Assembly (NCBI GenBank): GCA_003049465.1
Contig: PYSS01000137.1
Span: 28,273 to 92,272 of the forward strand
Direction of reading: 5' to 3'
From: Magnaporthiopsis rhizophila
Taxonomy: Eukaryota; Ascomycota; Sordariomycetes; Magnaporthales; Magnaporthaceae
Length of the DNA stretch: 64,000 nucleotides
Shown one piece after another: positions 33,714 through 44,339 of the stretch. Positions within the stretch are counted from its first letter, which is position 1. Every line of letters starts with the position of its first letter. The notes under the pieces are model-generated. The model was not told the origin of the DNA. It did no database searches and saw only the letters and a program-made list of their open reading frames with translations. The translations under genes were made by a program, and so were the position numbers.

Positions 33714-34183
33714 ATACCTTTTGGATGGTGCACATTTGTTTTTATGACGATGCACGCCGGTGCACCCCTTTGTTTGCGCGTGCACTACCATTTGCCGCCG
33801 ATCTCACGCATTCAATTCTGACCAAATTTGATTCTCGCACGCAATTGCACCCGCACTCCATTTCCGACTCGATTGCACCTACATCCAAACGAAGGAAACT
33901 TGGCGTGTGGTTTAGCTGGTGGCCGGATCGAGACTTGGTGCTCCGTTGGCTCGGGCGCCAATTGACACTTCTTTGACAGCCAAATCGTCAGACCCACCTG
34001 CTCCATCTGTCGCCGCATCCGTCCCATAGATCCATTGTTGGACAATATTGGTGTTTATACAAAAAAAAAAAATCACGCCCGATCAGCCCTGCCAGCTGCA
34101 TCTGCATCCCCTCTTCCCCATCCGAGCCGTTTCCCGTGTGCTTACCAAGCCCTCTCCTACCTACGTACACAAGCGGGAGAGTC

Positions 34184-35525
34184 ATGGACCAAACCCGTGT
34201 GCTGCGGTGGCTCCGTGCCATTCCCGATGACGGCGGTGGCAGCGCCCGCAAGCGTGCGCGATCGAGCGACGGTGTAGACGTGCGTCTGCCCGCCGACAAG
34301 CGCCGCAGGATCGGCTCCTCGACCTCCCCCGAGCCGGCGGCCGCCCAAGATGGTCAACCCCCGCCGCCTGCATCTTCGGCCGACGTACCGTCCTCGATCC
34401 CCAGCCGCAACGTGGGCGAGGCGAGCAGCAGCAGCAGCAGCAGCACGCCTGCCGGAGAAAGATTGATTCGCATGATGCAGCTTGGGCCGGATCCGATCGA
34501 GGTCATGTCGTTCGCGGGGAAGGAATCCCTGCCCGAGGCCCTGGACGCGCTGGTGTTGGACATCAGTAAGGCCAGCAACGGGGGCATGCCCATCATATCG
34601 CACTCGAGACGGGACGAGGTCCGCCGTTCGAGCCTGGCGGAGAGGTTCATCCTTGACAACCATTTCATGCCCGCCGGGCAGGACGATCAGGATCAGGTCG
34701 AGTCGCCCCCGGTGGAGGACGTTATCAGGATCGTGCAGATGGCGTGCGAGTATTCCTCTTTGCGATACGACAAGCACGCGTGGAACTGCAGCGTGAACTG
34801 GCCTTTGCTGAGGCTGGTGATTCTCGAAAAGGGTCTGCTCAAGATCTCCCGTGGTGCGTATCCGTGTTTCACGTTTCTGCCCAACCATTCCCTTCTAACC
34901 ACATCCATCCACGAATCTTAGCACCTCGGCACGAGTTTCGGATATGCGGCTCCTCCTTATAGGCATGCCCAATAGCAAAATGGCCGATTTTTGCCTCGCC
35001 ATCGACCCTTACTGGCTATTGAGGAGGCAGTCCCCGACCCCCGCTTCGGAGGCCGTTGAAAAGGTTAGCCTCTCACAGCCTAGCTGCTTTATCAGCCACA
35101 CGACCTATATCCCCTTAGCTCGATACCCTATCGCGCTAAGCATTGTGACCGAGCGTGGGGGCGACGAGGCCGAGGTCCAGCTCGGCCTCTGGCAGAAGGC
35201 GCAGTGGAGAATGCTCAAGGCCCTGGTCGATCAAAGCAATGCTGGCAATATTGCCGGGCCTGCCTGCCTGCAGGAGCTGGGCTTTTTACCGGGCATTTGT
35301 ATTGTCGGCCACGATTGGAGGTTCGCCGCCACCACCTGGGACCCGGAATCCGGCCGCTCGATACTTTTGGGATATGAAGATTTCGGCAGCACGGCCAACG
35401 CGTTTGGCATTTACCGTATCGTTTGGGGCCTCCGCCGCCTCCAGAAGTACCTGACGAACGTTTCCTGGCCGTGGTACCAAACATACATGCTTGATATGGA
35501 AAAAAAAGTCGGATGGCTAAAATAG
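34184..35525 (+). pseudogene. PD-(D/E)XK nuclease-like family (copy C), decayed
   Basis: Exon 1 starts at 34184 (MDQTRVLRWLRAIPDDGG) and has an ARKRARS basic patch, a Ser-rich linker, PIISHSRRDEVRRSSLAERF and a WNCSVNWPLLRLVI segment to about 34856. An intron of about 64 bases (GTGCGT donor, TCTTAG acceptor) is expected. Exon 2 (34921-35525) has MPNSKMADFCLAIDP, LARYPIALSIVTERGG, AEVQLGLWQKAQWRML, GFLPGICIVGHDWRFAATT and GIYRIVWGLRRLQKYL. The family, which I associate with PDDEXK_12, normally has SIETK here, as copy B does. In this copy both the glutamate and the lysine are replaced. A one-base deletion just before the donor, relative to copy B, also puts the exons out of phase. Catalytic loss and a frameshift therefore coincide. 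Confidence 0.7.
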
Positions 35526-36310
35526 TATGGAAGTAAAAAACTCGGAAAATGCGGCTCAATATACTGCTTAGAGAAGCATCACTCTTTTCGAGATGAGAGA
35601 AGAGAAGGCACTAACCAGGCGCGTATTTATAAATATAATTCATCAGAAACGCCGCACTTTAGGGCCGCCATCCGCAATTCGTTTCTGGGGGCACGCTTCT
35701 TTTTGCAAACGCATGTATATAAATATAAGAGATTTGCAGCAGCGGACAGACAGACATACACCGACACACATGGTCATCCGTCCAACGCGTCGTCGCCTCG
35801 CCGTCTTAGCATCCCTGCTGCGACAAAGGCGCTAGGAAAAGTCCTTCCACTTGTAAGCTACAACGGAGAATGCGAAGCCGGTACACGACAAATCATCAAG
35901 AAGTGCCTCGCGGAGCCGGAGGACGAATTCGACAACAACGAGGAAGGACAATGCCAAAAGTCGTCATTCACATGGGTCGCCCCGTTCTTGCAGGAATCTC
36001 TCATCAAGCTTGTTCTTGAACATGGAGACGACCCCGATCCCGCGTTAGTCGCGCAACTGCGTCGTTACTCGGGAAAGGTGAGCGTCTCCCCGACGCAACC
36101 GCGCGGATCGCGCAACTGCATCGGTGCTTAAGAAAGACAAGTGTCTCGACGCAACTGCGTCGTCAAGAAAGGTGAGCGTCTCCCTGACGCAACTGCGTTG
36201 GCGGCCAAAAATCGGCCGCGACCCCGCGCAGCTGCGTCGCCACGCACCGTTCGTCGCGCAGTTGCGCGAGCTCCAGGGTGGAGCTTGTACTGCTGCAGCC
36301 ACTCGTTCAT
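35526..36310. other. Intergenic with a degenerate tandem duplication
   Basis: A 142-codon plus-strand frame (35703-36131) has no recognisable motif. Bases 36054-36106 and 36152-36200 are related ('aactgcgtcg' followed by 'aaaggtgagcgtctccc'). Confidence 0.3.
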
Positions 36311-36437
36311 CCCTTCAAGTGCCGTTAGATGCCTGCACGCCGATCCCCCCGTCTCGGCCAACCAGATATTCTCATCAAGGATAAATTCTCCAAAGTTATT
36401 CCTATTTGCCCCAAGGCATCTAACGGCACTTGAAGGG
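36311..36437. repeat. Perfect 23-bp inverted repeat
   Basis: The left arm 36311-36333 ('cccttcaagtgccgttagat' plus three bases) is exactly repeated in reverse complement at 36415-36437, with an 81-base spacer. No coding sequence lies between. It could be termini of a small inverted-repeat element or the product of an inversion. Confidence 0.9.
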
Positions 36438-36737
36438 CTACAATCCGATCTTGATTTAGGTCACGTAACAAGCCCGATCAGCACAGGTCTCGCCGATATA
36501 TCGAGCCTACCGCGCGCTTCACAAGGTCGAAAAATCTCGAATTTCGACCACGGACCACGCGGCGACAAGGTTCACACATATGGATGCGGATCATTTGGCT
36601 GTCTGATGGTCCCGCGCTCCGCAACTGGAAATGTTCTTTGGGCTCTCGAAGGCAGCGTGAGCAGGGGCCCACCAGCTCATGAGCGCCTAACCCGGGAGAA
36701 CTGGAGATCCAGTAGGGACAGATCCTCTTTTCCGTAT

Positions 36738-37085
36738 GATACATGCAAACCAGCCGGCACGACCTGGGTGCACTTTCAATTTTATCGGACGAGTGGACAT
36801 GCACTGCTGTGCAAACTTTTGCACACGCGCGCAGTCTGCATCAATTGGCGTGCATGCACACAACGGCCGTGCAATCGAGTGCAACCAGTTAAAAATACCA
36901 TCAGCAGCCTTGCATTCAATCAACCAATTCGATACAACCGGATGCAACACCTGCCAGCGGCCCAGGTGGCGCTCCTTGCGACAAAAAGCACTTTTCCTCC
37001 CTGCACGTTTCTCCCTTGCACGACCCCGCACCTATCCAAAAGTGCCGAAAGCTGTTCGGCTAGCGGTCGTCATCTTTCGGCATAG
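36738..37085 (+). repeat. Dispersed TGCA-rich repeat, family 1, copy 3
   Basis: Starts at 'acatgcaaaccagccggcac' and ends at 'cggtcgtcatctttcgg'. It is colinear with 30165-30600 with small deletions. The copy is in the same orientation as the other two. Confidence 0.88.
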
Positions 37086-37482
37086 CCAGGTCTCTGGACT
37101 GGGCGACCTACCCGCCAGCATGGTCAGCGTCGGTCGCCCAGCAGAAAAGAAAAGCCAGACGACGCGGGCCGCACCTTCCAGTGGGAAAAACAGGGCAGGA
37201 AAGCCTTGCCGTACCGCGCCCTATTCCACTCCCGGAAGCGGACAATCAAACAGAGCCGGCGAGTGAGTAAATGGTGGGTCCAATTTCCGGGCGTGACCAT
37301 GGTCGTGTTGTACTTGGGGAAAATCCTGTAAGGAAACGGGTTGGTGATATGTGTGTATGTTCCACGACGGATGCGGCGTCCGGAATCGGTAGCTGCTTGG
37401 AACCCATTGTCCCCGGTTTCGGACTGGGACCAGCACCGGGGCCGGCCTTACCATCCGTCTGCTCGATCCAATCCATAGGCAA

Positions 37483-37554
37483 CCCCGACTACAAAGAAAA
37501 ATGGCAGTCCCAGCCCTCTATAGTTGGGACTGCCATTTTTCTTTGTGGTCGGGT
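37483..37554. repeat. Long hairpin (30-bp arms, 12-base loop)
   Basis: The arms 37483-37512 and 37525-37554 are reverse complements with only a couple of mismatches. The inner 20 bases of the left arm are 'aaagaaaaatggcagtccca'. No flanking gene needs a terminator here. It is the strongest palindrome I found in the window. Confidence 0.92.
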
Positions 37555-38041
37555 GCGGTGCTAGCCTAGAGGTTTACGGAGGTGGGACGGGACCACAACG
37601 GATGGTCGGTCCACGGACGATGGAAAAAAAAAGCATTTCCTTCCTATTTCCTTTTCTTGGCCACGCGGCCCTTTCCGATGTGCATGTAAATAAATGACGG
37701 CGCACATGGCCGCTTTCAAACACAACCTGGCACGCGGTCCCGAGGTGGAGCTCCAAATTAGGCGGTTATCCGCCCCACATGCCAGGGTAGATACTCGACG
37801 TGTTCGTCCACCGGGGTCTCCTGCCCCCTTTGTGGCGAACCTTGGCGTGGTCGTGACATTCCATTGCGCACCCAGCCAACCAGTATGTCAGGTACCAGAG
37901 GACCTCAGGTACTTCCTCCATTGGGCTCCAATCCACTCTCATGGTGGGACAGTGTTTACAATCCACTATCATGTTGGACAACGTGTTTACCTATAAGCAT
38001 CAGTCCTCCTCTCTTCCCCATCTCCTGTGCACCAGCCTAGC

Positions 38042-39603
38042 ATGGACCAGAGCCGTGTGCTGCAGTGGCTCCGTGCTGTTCCCGACCACGACAACGGCGG
38101 CGCCTTTCGCAGTGCCCGCAAGCACAAGCGACCAAGCGACCGCCTACCGACTTCCCCAACGATGGACACCACCGACAAGCGCCGCAGGATCTGCCCCTCG
38201 ACCTCCTCCGAGCCGGCAACGGCCGCCCAAGAGGGTCCAACCCCGCAACCCCGAAGACCATTCCGGAAAGTGGGGAGGTTGGCGAACCCGTCCACGGCTT
38301 GGGTCGACGCGTCCTCGCTCCCCGGCCACTTCAGCAGCAGTATAACGAGCGAGGCGAGCGGCAAAGCGTCTGTCGGAAAAAAAAACGGAAACACATGCAG
38401 CTGGGGCCGGACCCGGTCCTGGTTGAGCCGTTCGAGAATGAAGAGGGCGACGACCCCGCGGCCCGGGGTGTCCTACTCCCCAAGACCCTGAACTCGCTGC
38501 TGTTCGATTTCGACCTGGCCAAGTCCGGCGGCTTGCCCATCATATCGCACTCGAGGCGGGACGAGATCCGCCGTTCGAGCCTGGCGGGGAGGTCCATCCT
38601 TGACCACCACTTCATGCCCGACGACGGCGGCGGCGCCGGGCAGCCTCGGGCAGAGTCGCCCTCCCTGGAGGATGTCACCAGGATCGTGCAGACGGCGCGC
38701 GAGTACAGCGCCTTGCGATACGACAAGCATACATGGAACTGTGGCGTGCACTTTCCGTTGTTAAGGCTGGCAATTCCTGACAAAAACAGTCTGCTCAAGA
38801 TTGTCCCATAGGGCATATATCCCCGTTATTTACATGTTCTGCCCAACTCTTCCCTTTCTGTATCCCAACTCCCCTTCCTGCATCCCAACTCCCCTATTCG
38901 CGCCTTCCGTTCCTGCCCAACTCGTCCACTTCTAACCGTATCCATCCAAAACCCGACTCCCGGCTTTAGCACCTTTGCACGAGTTTCAACAAAGGAATTC
39001 CTCCCCAAGGGCGTGCCCAACGGCAAAATGGTCAACTTCTGCCTCGCCATCAATCCCCACTTGCCGTTGAAAAGGACGTGCCCGACGCCGGCCTCGGAGG
39101 CCATCGACGGGCTCAGGCTTTCCCAGCCTGGCAATTCCATCAGCCATACGACCTACCAGCCCCTGGCTCGATACCCCGTCGCGCTGAGCATCGAGACCAA
39201 GCGTCCGCAGGGCAACGGCGAAGATGCCGAGGCCCAGCTCGGCGTCTGGCAGACGGCGCAGTGGAGAATGCTCGAGGCCATGATTGTTTGTTCCCAGGGG
39301 AGTGACGCCGGCCAAGCTGCCGGGTCTGCTGCTGCCATCCCCGGCGCTTGCCTCGGGGAGCCGGGCTTTTTACCGGGCATCTACACCGTCGGCAATTTTT
39401 GGAGGTTTGCCGCCACCACCAGGGACCCGCAGTCCGGCCGCACGACGCTTTGGACCGACGGGGACTTTGGCAGCACGACCGACGCGTTTGGCGTTTATCG
39501 CATCATCTGGGGCCTCCGCCGCCTCGAGAAGTTCCTGACGGAAATCTACTGGCCGTGGTTCCAGAAATATGTGCTTGATATGGAAGAAGAGTCGGACGGT
39601 TAA
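38042..39603 (+). pseudogene. PD-(D/E)XK nuclease-like family (copy B), core intact but gene broken
   Basis: The start at 38042 reads MDQSRVLQWLRAVPDHDNGG. The frame breaks at an A9 run (38377-38385). One more A would join it to KRKHMQLGPDPVLVEPF, PIISHSRRDEIRRSSLAGRS and WNCGVHFPLLRLAI, which then meets a TAG at the position of the expected splice donor. Copy C has GTGCGT there; this copy has GGGCAT. Exon 2 follows a TTTAG acceptor near 38968 and encodes FLPKGVPNGKMVNFCLAINP, LARYPVALSIETKRPQ (the E-x-K catalytic pair is present), AQLGVWQTAQWRMLEAM, GFLPGIYTVGNFWRFAATT and GVYRIIWGLRRLEKFLTEI, ending at 39603. The family is predicted to be nuclease-like. Substrate and biology are unknown. 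Donor loss is not explained by a homopolymer error. Confidence 0.72.
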
Positions 39604-39904
39604 AAAAGGATGAGAAACGCTTTCAAAAAAAAAAAAAGACTAATGTGGGAGTTCCACCTCGTGGCCGCGTGCCCAGTTGGTTGCTTTGAGAGAAACGGCC
39701 ATGTGTCTGATTCTGGGCGTCTGTCATTTTCGTTTTCATGTTCCATCTCTCCACGCCTCGGAAAAAGGGCGCTCGACATCGGGCATTGAGCTGCTATGCA
39801 AGAAACCGGCGTGCACGCCATCGTCCGTGGGCCTACCTCCGTGATCCCCAGTGGGCAAGCAACCTAAACCCAGTACTGCTCAACACCCAGGAGCAGATGC
39901 CTGT

Positions 39905-40085
39905 TTGTGACATGGCGGCGCGTTGTATATATAAAAAGTTCCAATCTTACCTAGTCGGTCTGCCAGGGGTACTTGGGGTAGCCGCTGCCGGCTGGATGCA
40001 ATCCCGCCCATGGTCACGTTGTCCCTGGGGCCCTGTAGGGAAACGGATATGGAGGCGCGGAAGCCGTTTGGGAACCCCACCGTCT
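39905..40085 (+). repeat. Dispersed repeat, family 2, copy 3
   Basis: Inverted relative to the copy at 10375-10545. It has 'ccaggggtacttggggtagc', 'cccatggtcacgttgt' and 'agggaaacggatatgg'. It lies about 300 bases after PD-(D/E)XK copy B, as copy 1 lies about 330 bases from copy A. Confidence 0.75.
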
Positions 40086-40827
40086 GAATAGAGGCTAGGA
40101 GCGGGGCAAGGCCAGAGCTCTTTTGGCAGGGAGTCGCGTGACCAGGACTCACTTGACCAGGGGATACGTTTTGCTAGTCACATGCAGACATGTCAGGAAA
40201 AGACGGGTAAAAAAAGAAAGGGTTTTCCTACCGGCCTAGGTAGCAGCTTTTGACTGAGGCCTCGGCACCAGTCCTGATCCGGAATCGTCGGCTTCACAAG
40301 GTATAAACGACCATGACACGAGCCTAACCCAAAATCAGGCCCATATATATATGAACAGGCATAGGGCTACCCCGGGCGTGGTCTCCGGGACGAAAAATAA
40401 GCTTATTTTGCATAGAAAAAACAGGCAGGGGCCAAAAAACCAAAAAAACAGTTACTCTGGGACAGGCCCTAAGTATGCACCAAGGTGGCACCTGCTTATT
40501 TTCCCAAACCAAAAGTGGGCCCATAATCAGATATCTCTTGGATTTTTTTTCTAAATGGATTGTGTGAAGAAGGAGTCGGAGACTCCTTCTTCCAACTCTT
40601 GAGAGGGTATTTTTCTTGCCCGTCTCACCAATCTATATGGTGATTAGACGTGAACGCCACGGCTATGCGGTCATTAGGGACTGATAATGGCCCCATCGAA
40701 GAAAAGAAATGGAAAGATAAGGCACATCATGGAGGTCCCGCATGTGTGAAGTCCAACTATCGCTGTCCACCAACTCCCAGACTCAGTCCGACCTCGCTCT
40801 CAGCCTCCCCTTCGTTCTGCTACACAC
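40086..40827. other. Intergenic downstream of MAT1-2-1
   Basis: No coding sequence recognised. It contains an 11-bp stem-loop 'aagaaggagtc-gga-gactccttctt' near 40570-40594 and the short palindrome 'tcaccaatctatatggtga'. Either could act as a terminator-like or small-element remnant. Confidence 0.4.
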
Positions 40828-42265
40828 TTAGTTGGGGCTTCCGCTCGGTCCGGCGGCAGTGGAAGCCACAGTTGCGGCACGCTTGGCCCGCTGCAGGAGA
40901 GGTACGTCAGTATTGTCGACTCGAGACACATCTCTTTTTTTTTTTCTTTTGGGAATCACTGTACTCACTCGACGAATGATCTGGCTAGAGCGGCGCGGAG
41001 TATAGCGGTAGTCCGGGTGCTTCTCGTAAAGCTTGCGTTTCATATCCTCGGCCATCTTCTTGTACTTGGAGCGGATCTCGGTGGTCTCGTTCGCCCACTG
41101 CTTTCCCAGAATAACAGCTTCGGTTTCTCAGTTTAGCGTTTGCCTTGGGGAATATCAGAATTAATCGCACTTACAGATCATGTTGTTGTGGATTCCCGGG
41201 TTGGTGGCCCTGACTTGAGCGTGGAAGTCCTTCCTGTAGAGGATGTAGGCATTGGGAGGGCGAGGAATCTTCTTGTTCTCCTGAGGCTGAGGATTCTGCG
41301 TCGCATTGTTGGGCGGGACCGGGAGGGTAATATTGACGATCGAGCCATTATGCATAGCATGACCGCTGGTTTGCATTATGAATCCATCCGGCGCCACGAC
41401 CTGAGTGGCATAGTCCACGGCCAGGGCTGTGGCCGACGCCGAGAAGCCCTGCGTATGCACATGGATCACACCGGGCTGCTGCTGGGGGGTGATCTGGTAC
41501 ACACTTGGCTGCGTGTTTCCAGAGGCGAAAACCTGGGGCGGGGACATGAGGGAGTCATCGTGGACCGACTGCTCGACGAGATTGGCGCCAGCGGGATCAC
41601 CAGCATCGACTAGGTCAAAGTCCGTGGCATGATGGTGGTCACCTTGGCCGATGGGGCTGCCAGGGTTGCTGTCGAGCTGGCTCATGGTTATGACAGTGTT
41701 GGGGGAGGAAGCTTCGTCGAGATTTCCGGCAGCGAATGAGAAGGACTCATCTCCCGAGCTGGACATCTCGATGTCGAGCATTGCGTTGGAGATTCCAGCC
41801 GCAATGCGATCAGATCGAATCTTGTTGAAGCCACGAGCTGCCTCATCCGAGATGCTGCACGAGTTGACGCTGGCATCCTGGCCATCATTCTGGAAGTCCC
41901 AGAGCCAGAACGAACCGGCGCCCTCGATGAAGACGACCTGAAAGTCCTCCTCAAATGAAGAGGTCGGTCCAATGTAGCAGCGGCGAGCCTTGATATCGCG
42001 GACGATGGAAATCTGGTCGATTCCCGTGTGGCTGCAATTTTCTCCTTTTTAGCAACCACTATGCAAGATCGGGAGTGAGGAAATCTTACATTCGGAACCA
42101 GTTCAGAAGCATCATCTTGGACGTCTCGTCAAGGTGGTTGAAAAGGACGTTCGCGACGTGGGCGATGTGGCTGGTGTTCTCGGCCTGGGTGATCTGGTGG
42201 TGGACAATGACCCAGACCGAGATAACCGCCTCCATTTGGGAAGTATCCGCGTCCGGAGTGCTCAT
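40828..42265 (-). CDS. MAT1-2-1: Mating-type protein MAT1-2-1 (HMG-box transcription factor)
   Basis: Four exons: 42265-42090, 42031-41175, 41117-40969 and 40890-40828, for 414 residues. All introns are 57-78 bases with GTAAGA, GTAAGT and GTGAGT donors. The N-terminal half aligns in pattern with other MAT1-2-1 proteins: a helical MLLNWFRIHTGID segment and a CYIGPTSSF...FWLWD segment. A long Gln/Pro/Ser-rich insert follows. The MATA-HMG box spans about residues 312-392: KIPRPPNAYILYRKDFHAQV, NPGIHNNMISVILGKQW, KYKKMAEDMKRKLYEKHPDY and RYTPRRSSQIIRR. The second intron splits the serine codon in NNMIS, the diagnostic MAT1-2 position. The protein ends soon after the box, so the C-terminal extension seen in Neurospora-type proteins is absent. 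It controls pheromone/receptor genes and sexual identity. No MAT1-1 gene is in the window, consistent with a heterothallic MAT1-2 strain. Confidence 0.92.
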
Positions 42266-42449
42266 TTCGACTGGAGTGCTGAGAATGACCTAGGATCGGA
42301 TTCGGATTGGAGGGTGTGTATCCCGGAGTGCTGTTTGAGGTTGGCAGATGGCGGGATGGTGGTGATGCGGAAATGTTCTGCGCGTAGAGAAAAGAGAAGG
42401 AGGAGGTTTGGTCGGAGAAAATTTTTGATGACTAGGCATCAAGGTGAGG

Positions 42450-43110
42450 TCAATAGAAAAATGGATGGTAAATGGCACAAAAATGGGCCCAGGCGGAAGC
42501 TGTTCTTTGTTCGAAACGCAAACACTCGTATAGTGAGAGGGATCTGAGGGCTGAGTATCGAAATTGCATTGGCAGCACAGAAAAACCAATCGTGACAACT
42601 CCTGTCCTCCTCCTCCACGCAGACAAAGGATCGAGTAGACAGGATCGTCGAAATAGCATTGGCGGCACAGCAAAACCAAGGGTGGGAACTCCTTTCCTTC
42701 TCCTTCTCCTTCTCCTTCTCTCCCTCTTCCTCTTCCTCTTCCTTCATGCCGATAAAGGTCTAGTATCAAAATCGCATTCCCAGCACAGCAAACCAATAGC
42801 GACACCCGCCCGCCTCCTGGACTTCACGGCACGAGCACAGGAGCCTCCCAAGCACAAGACGCATAGCAGCAGCAGCCTTCTTTCTACCGCATTTAACCTG
42901 GCTCCCAGGAAAGAAAAAGCCAGGTCTGTTTTACCATTTTTCCCATGGACATGCATACACGCAGACACACCTGTGAACCAACCATGAAAATCCACACCCC
43001 AGACGCCCTACACCTACATCATCCTCTCTTCCTCCTCCTTCATACTGATAAAGGAACGAGTAAATAGGATCGCCGAAATCGTATTGGCAGCATAGCCCGG
43101 ATGACGACGA
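42450..43110. repeat. Degenerate tandem repeat upstream of MAT1-2-1
   Basis: About four related units (near 42545, 42635, 42745 and 43020) combine 'gataaagg', a 'gtatcgaaa(t)tgcattggca'-like block, 'gcacagcaaaacca' and a CTT/CCT microsatellite (42690-42745). Confidence 0.7.
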
Positions 43111-43630
43111 ACTGCTCCTCGCGACAGACCGCCTCCATCTGGTGCAAGGCGTTCATTTTTTTTTTCTTGCGTATGGAGCGGTAGCCAAGGCCAGCACCTG
43201 GAAGGTTGACCAGCAGCACCATCCCTCCTTGTTCCGACACCGAGGATTCCGGCCTCCAACTCTCTCCAGTTCGCACAAGACAATGCCTTAAGACTAAAAC
43301 ACAACATGAAGAATGCGGGAAGACGCATGAATGCAGCGGAAACAGGATGGCAAAAGAAAAAAAACACACGTGTCTCAACAAACATTAGATGGATATCGGT
43401 GGTAATACATGGTGTCCCAAACCCGTCGGTTTGGGATTGGAGAACTGAAAGAAAATGGAGCAGGCACTCAGTATCGCCTCTGCGAGGAGCGCCCGTAAAA
43501 CGTCGTAAAATCAGAACACCGTTGGCCTCTGACAACCTATCGAAACCTCGCACATCCTGCAACTTTTTGATTCTGGCCAGATACTGGCATAGTTCAAGAA
43601 AGAAGTTTCAACCCCCTTGATCCTTGCCGA

Positions 43631-43671
<41 letters not shown>

Positions 43672-43672
43672 N

Positions 43673-43711
<39 letters not shown>

Positions 43712-44298
43712 TCCTGCTCATGCATTGGGTCGAGTCTTCCGATGCCCTTACTGAACCATAAAAGGCTTGTGACTGGGACTGTCCGTTCAACCCGGCAGGC
43801 TCCGATAATCCCCAGATACTGCTCTCCATCGGCCACTTGGGCGCCGTAGACACCCGATGGTTCTCCTTGAAGCGGGCAACGCTGGCAGGTGGAAGGCCCC
43901 ACGGGCTGTTGATCTGCGGGAGCCCTGACACACCGGGGAGAAGTTGGATGACTGGAAGAATGGCGTGGCTGTGTAGCTAGGTGAGCGCTGTTGCCGCACC
44001 GCGCCGGCAGGACTGTGGCTCGAGAGTGATGAGAGATTTCCAGGGGGTCAAACTTGAAAATATCTCTTGTTCAGCTTGGCGGCTGAGAGCGTGCGCACCG
44101 CCGGTCGAGTGCTTGACAAATACCTTCTTCTTTTACTCCGTCCCCTCACGAACCGACCCACCTCGGCTTCCCCTGATGATCAAGAGGTGGCCCTCGGCGC
44201 TGCCAAGCGACGGGAAACATATCTTGGAAAAGGGAGCCAAGCGACGTGATCATGCGTGATCCGCTCCGCTACAGCTTGGAAGACGGGAGGCTGGGATT

Positions 44299-44339
<41 letters not shown>

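Noticed and set aside
40828..42265. MAT1-1-3 as an alternative HMG-box assignment
   Set aside because: The N-terminal domain pattern and the intron inside the HMG serine codon fit MAT1-2-1, and no MAT1-1-1 or MAT1-1-2 gene is nearby.
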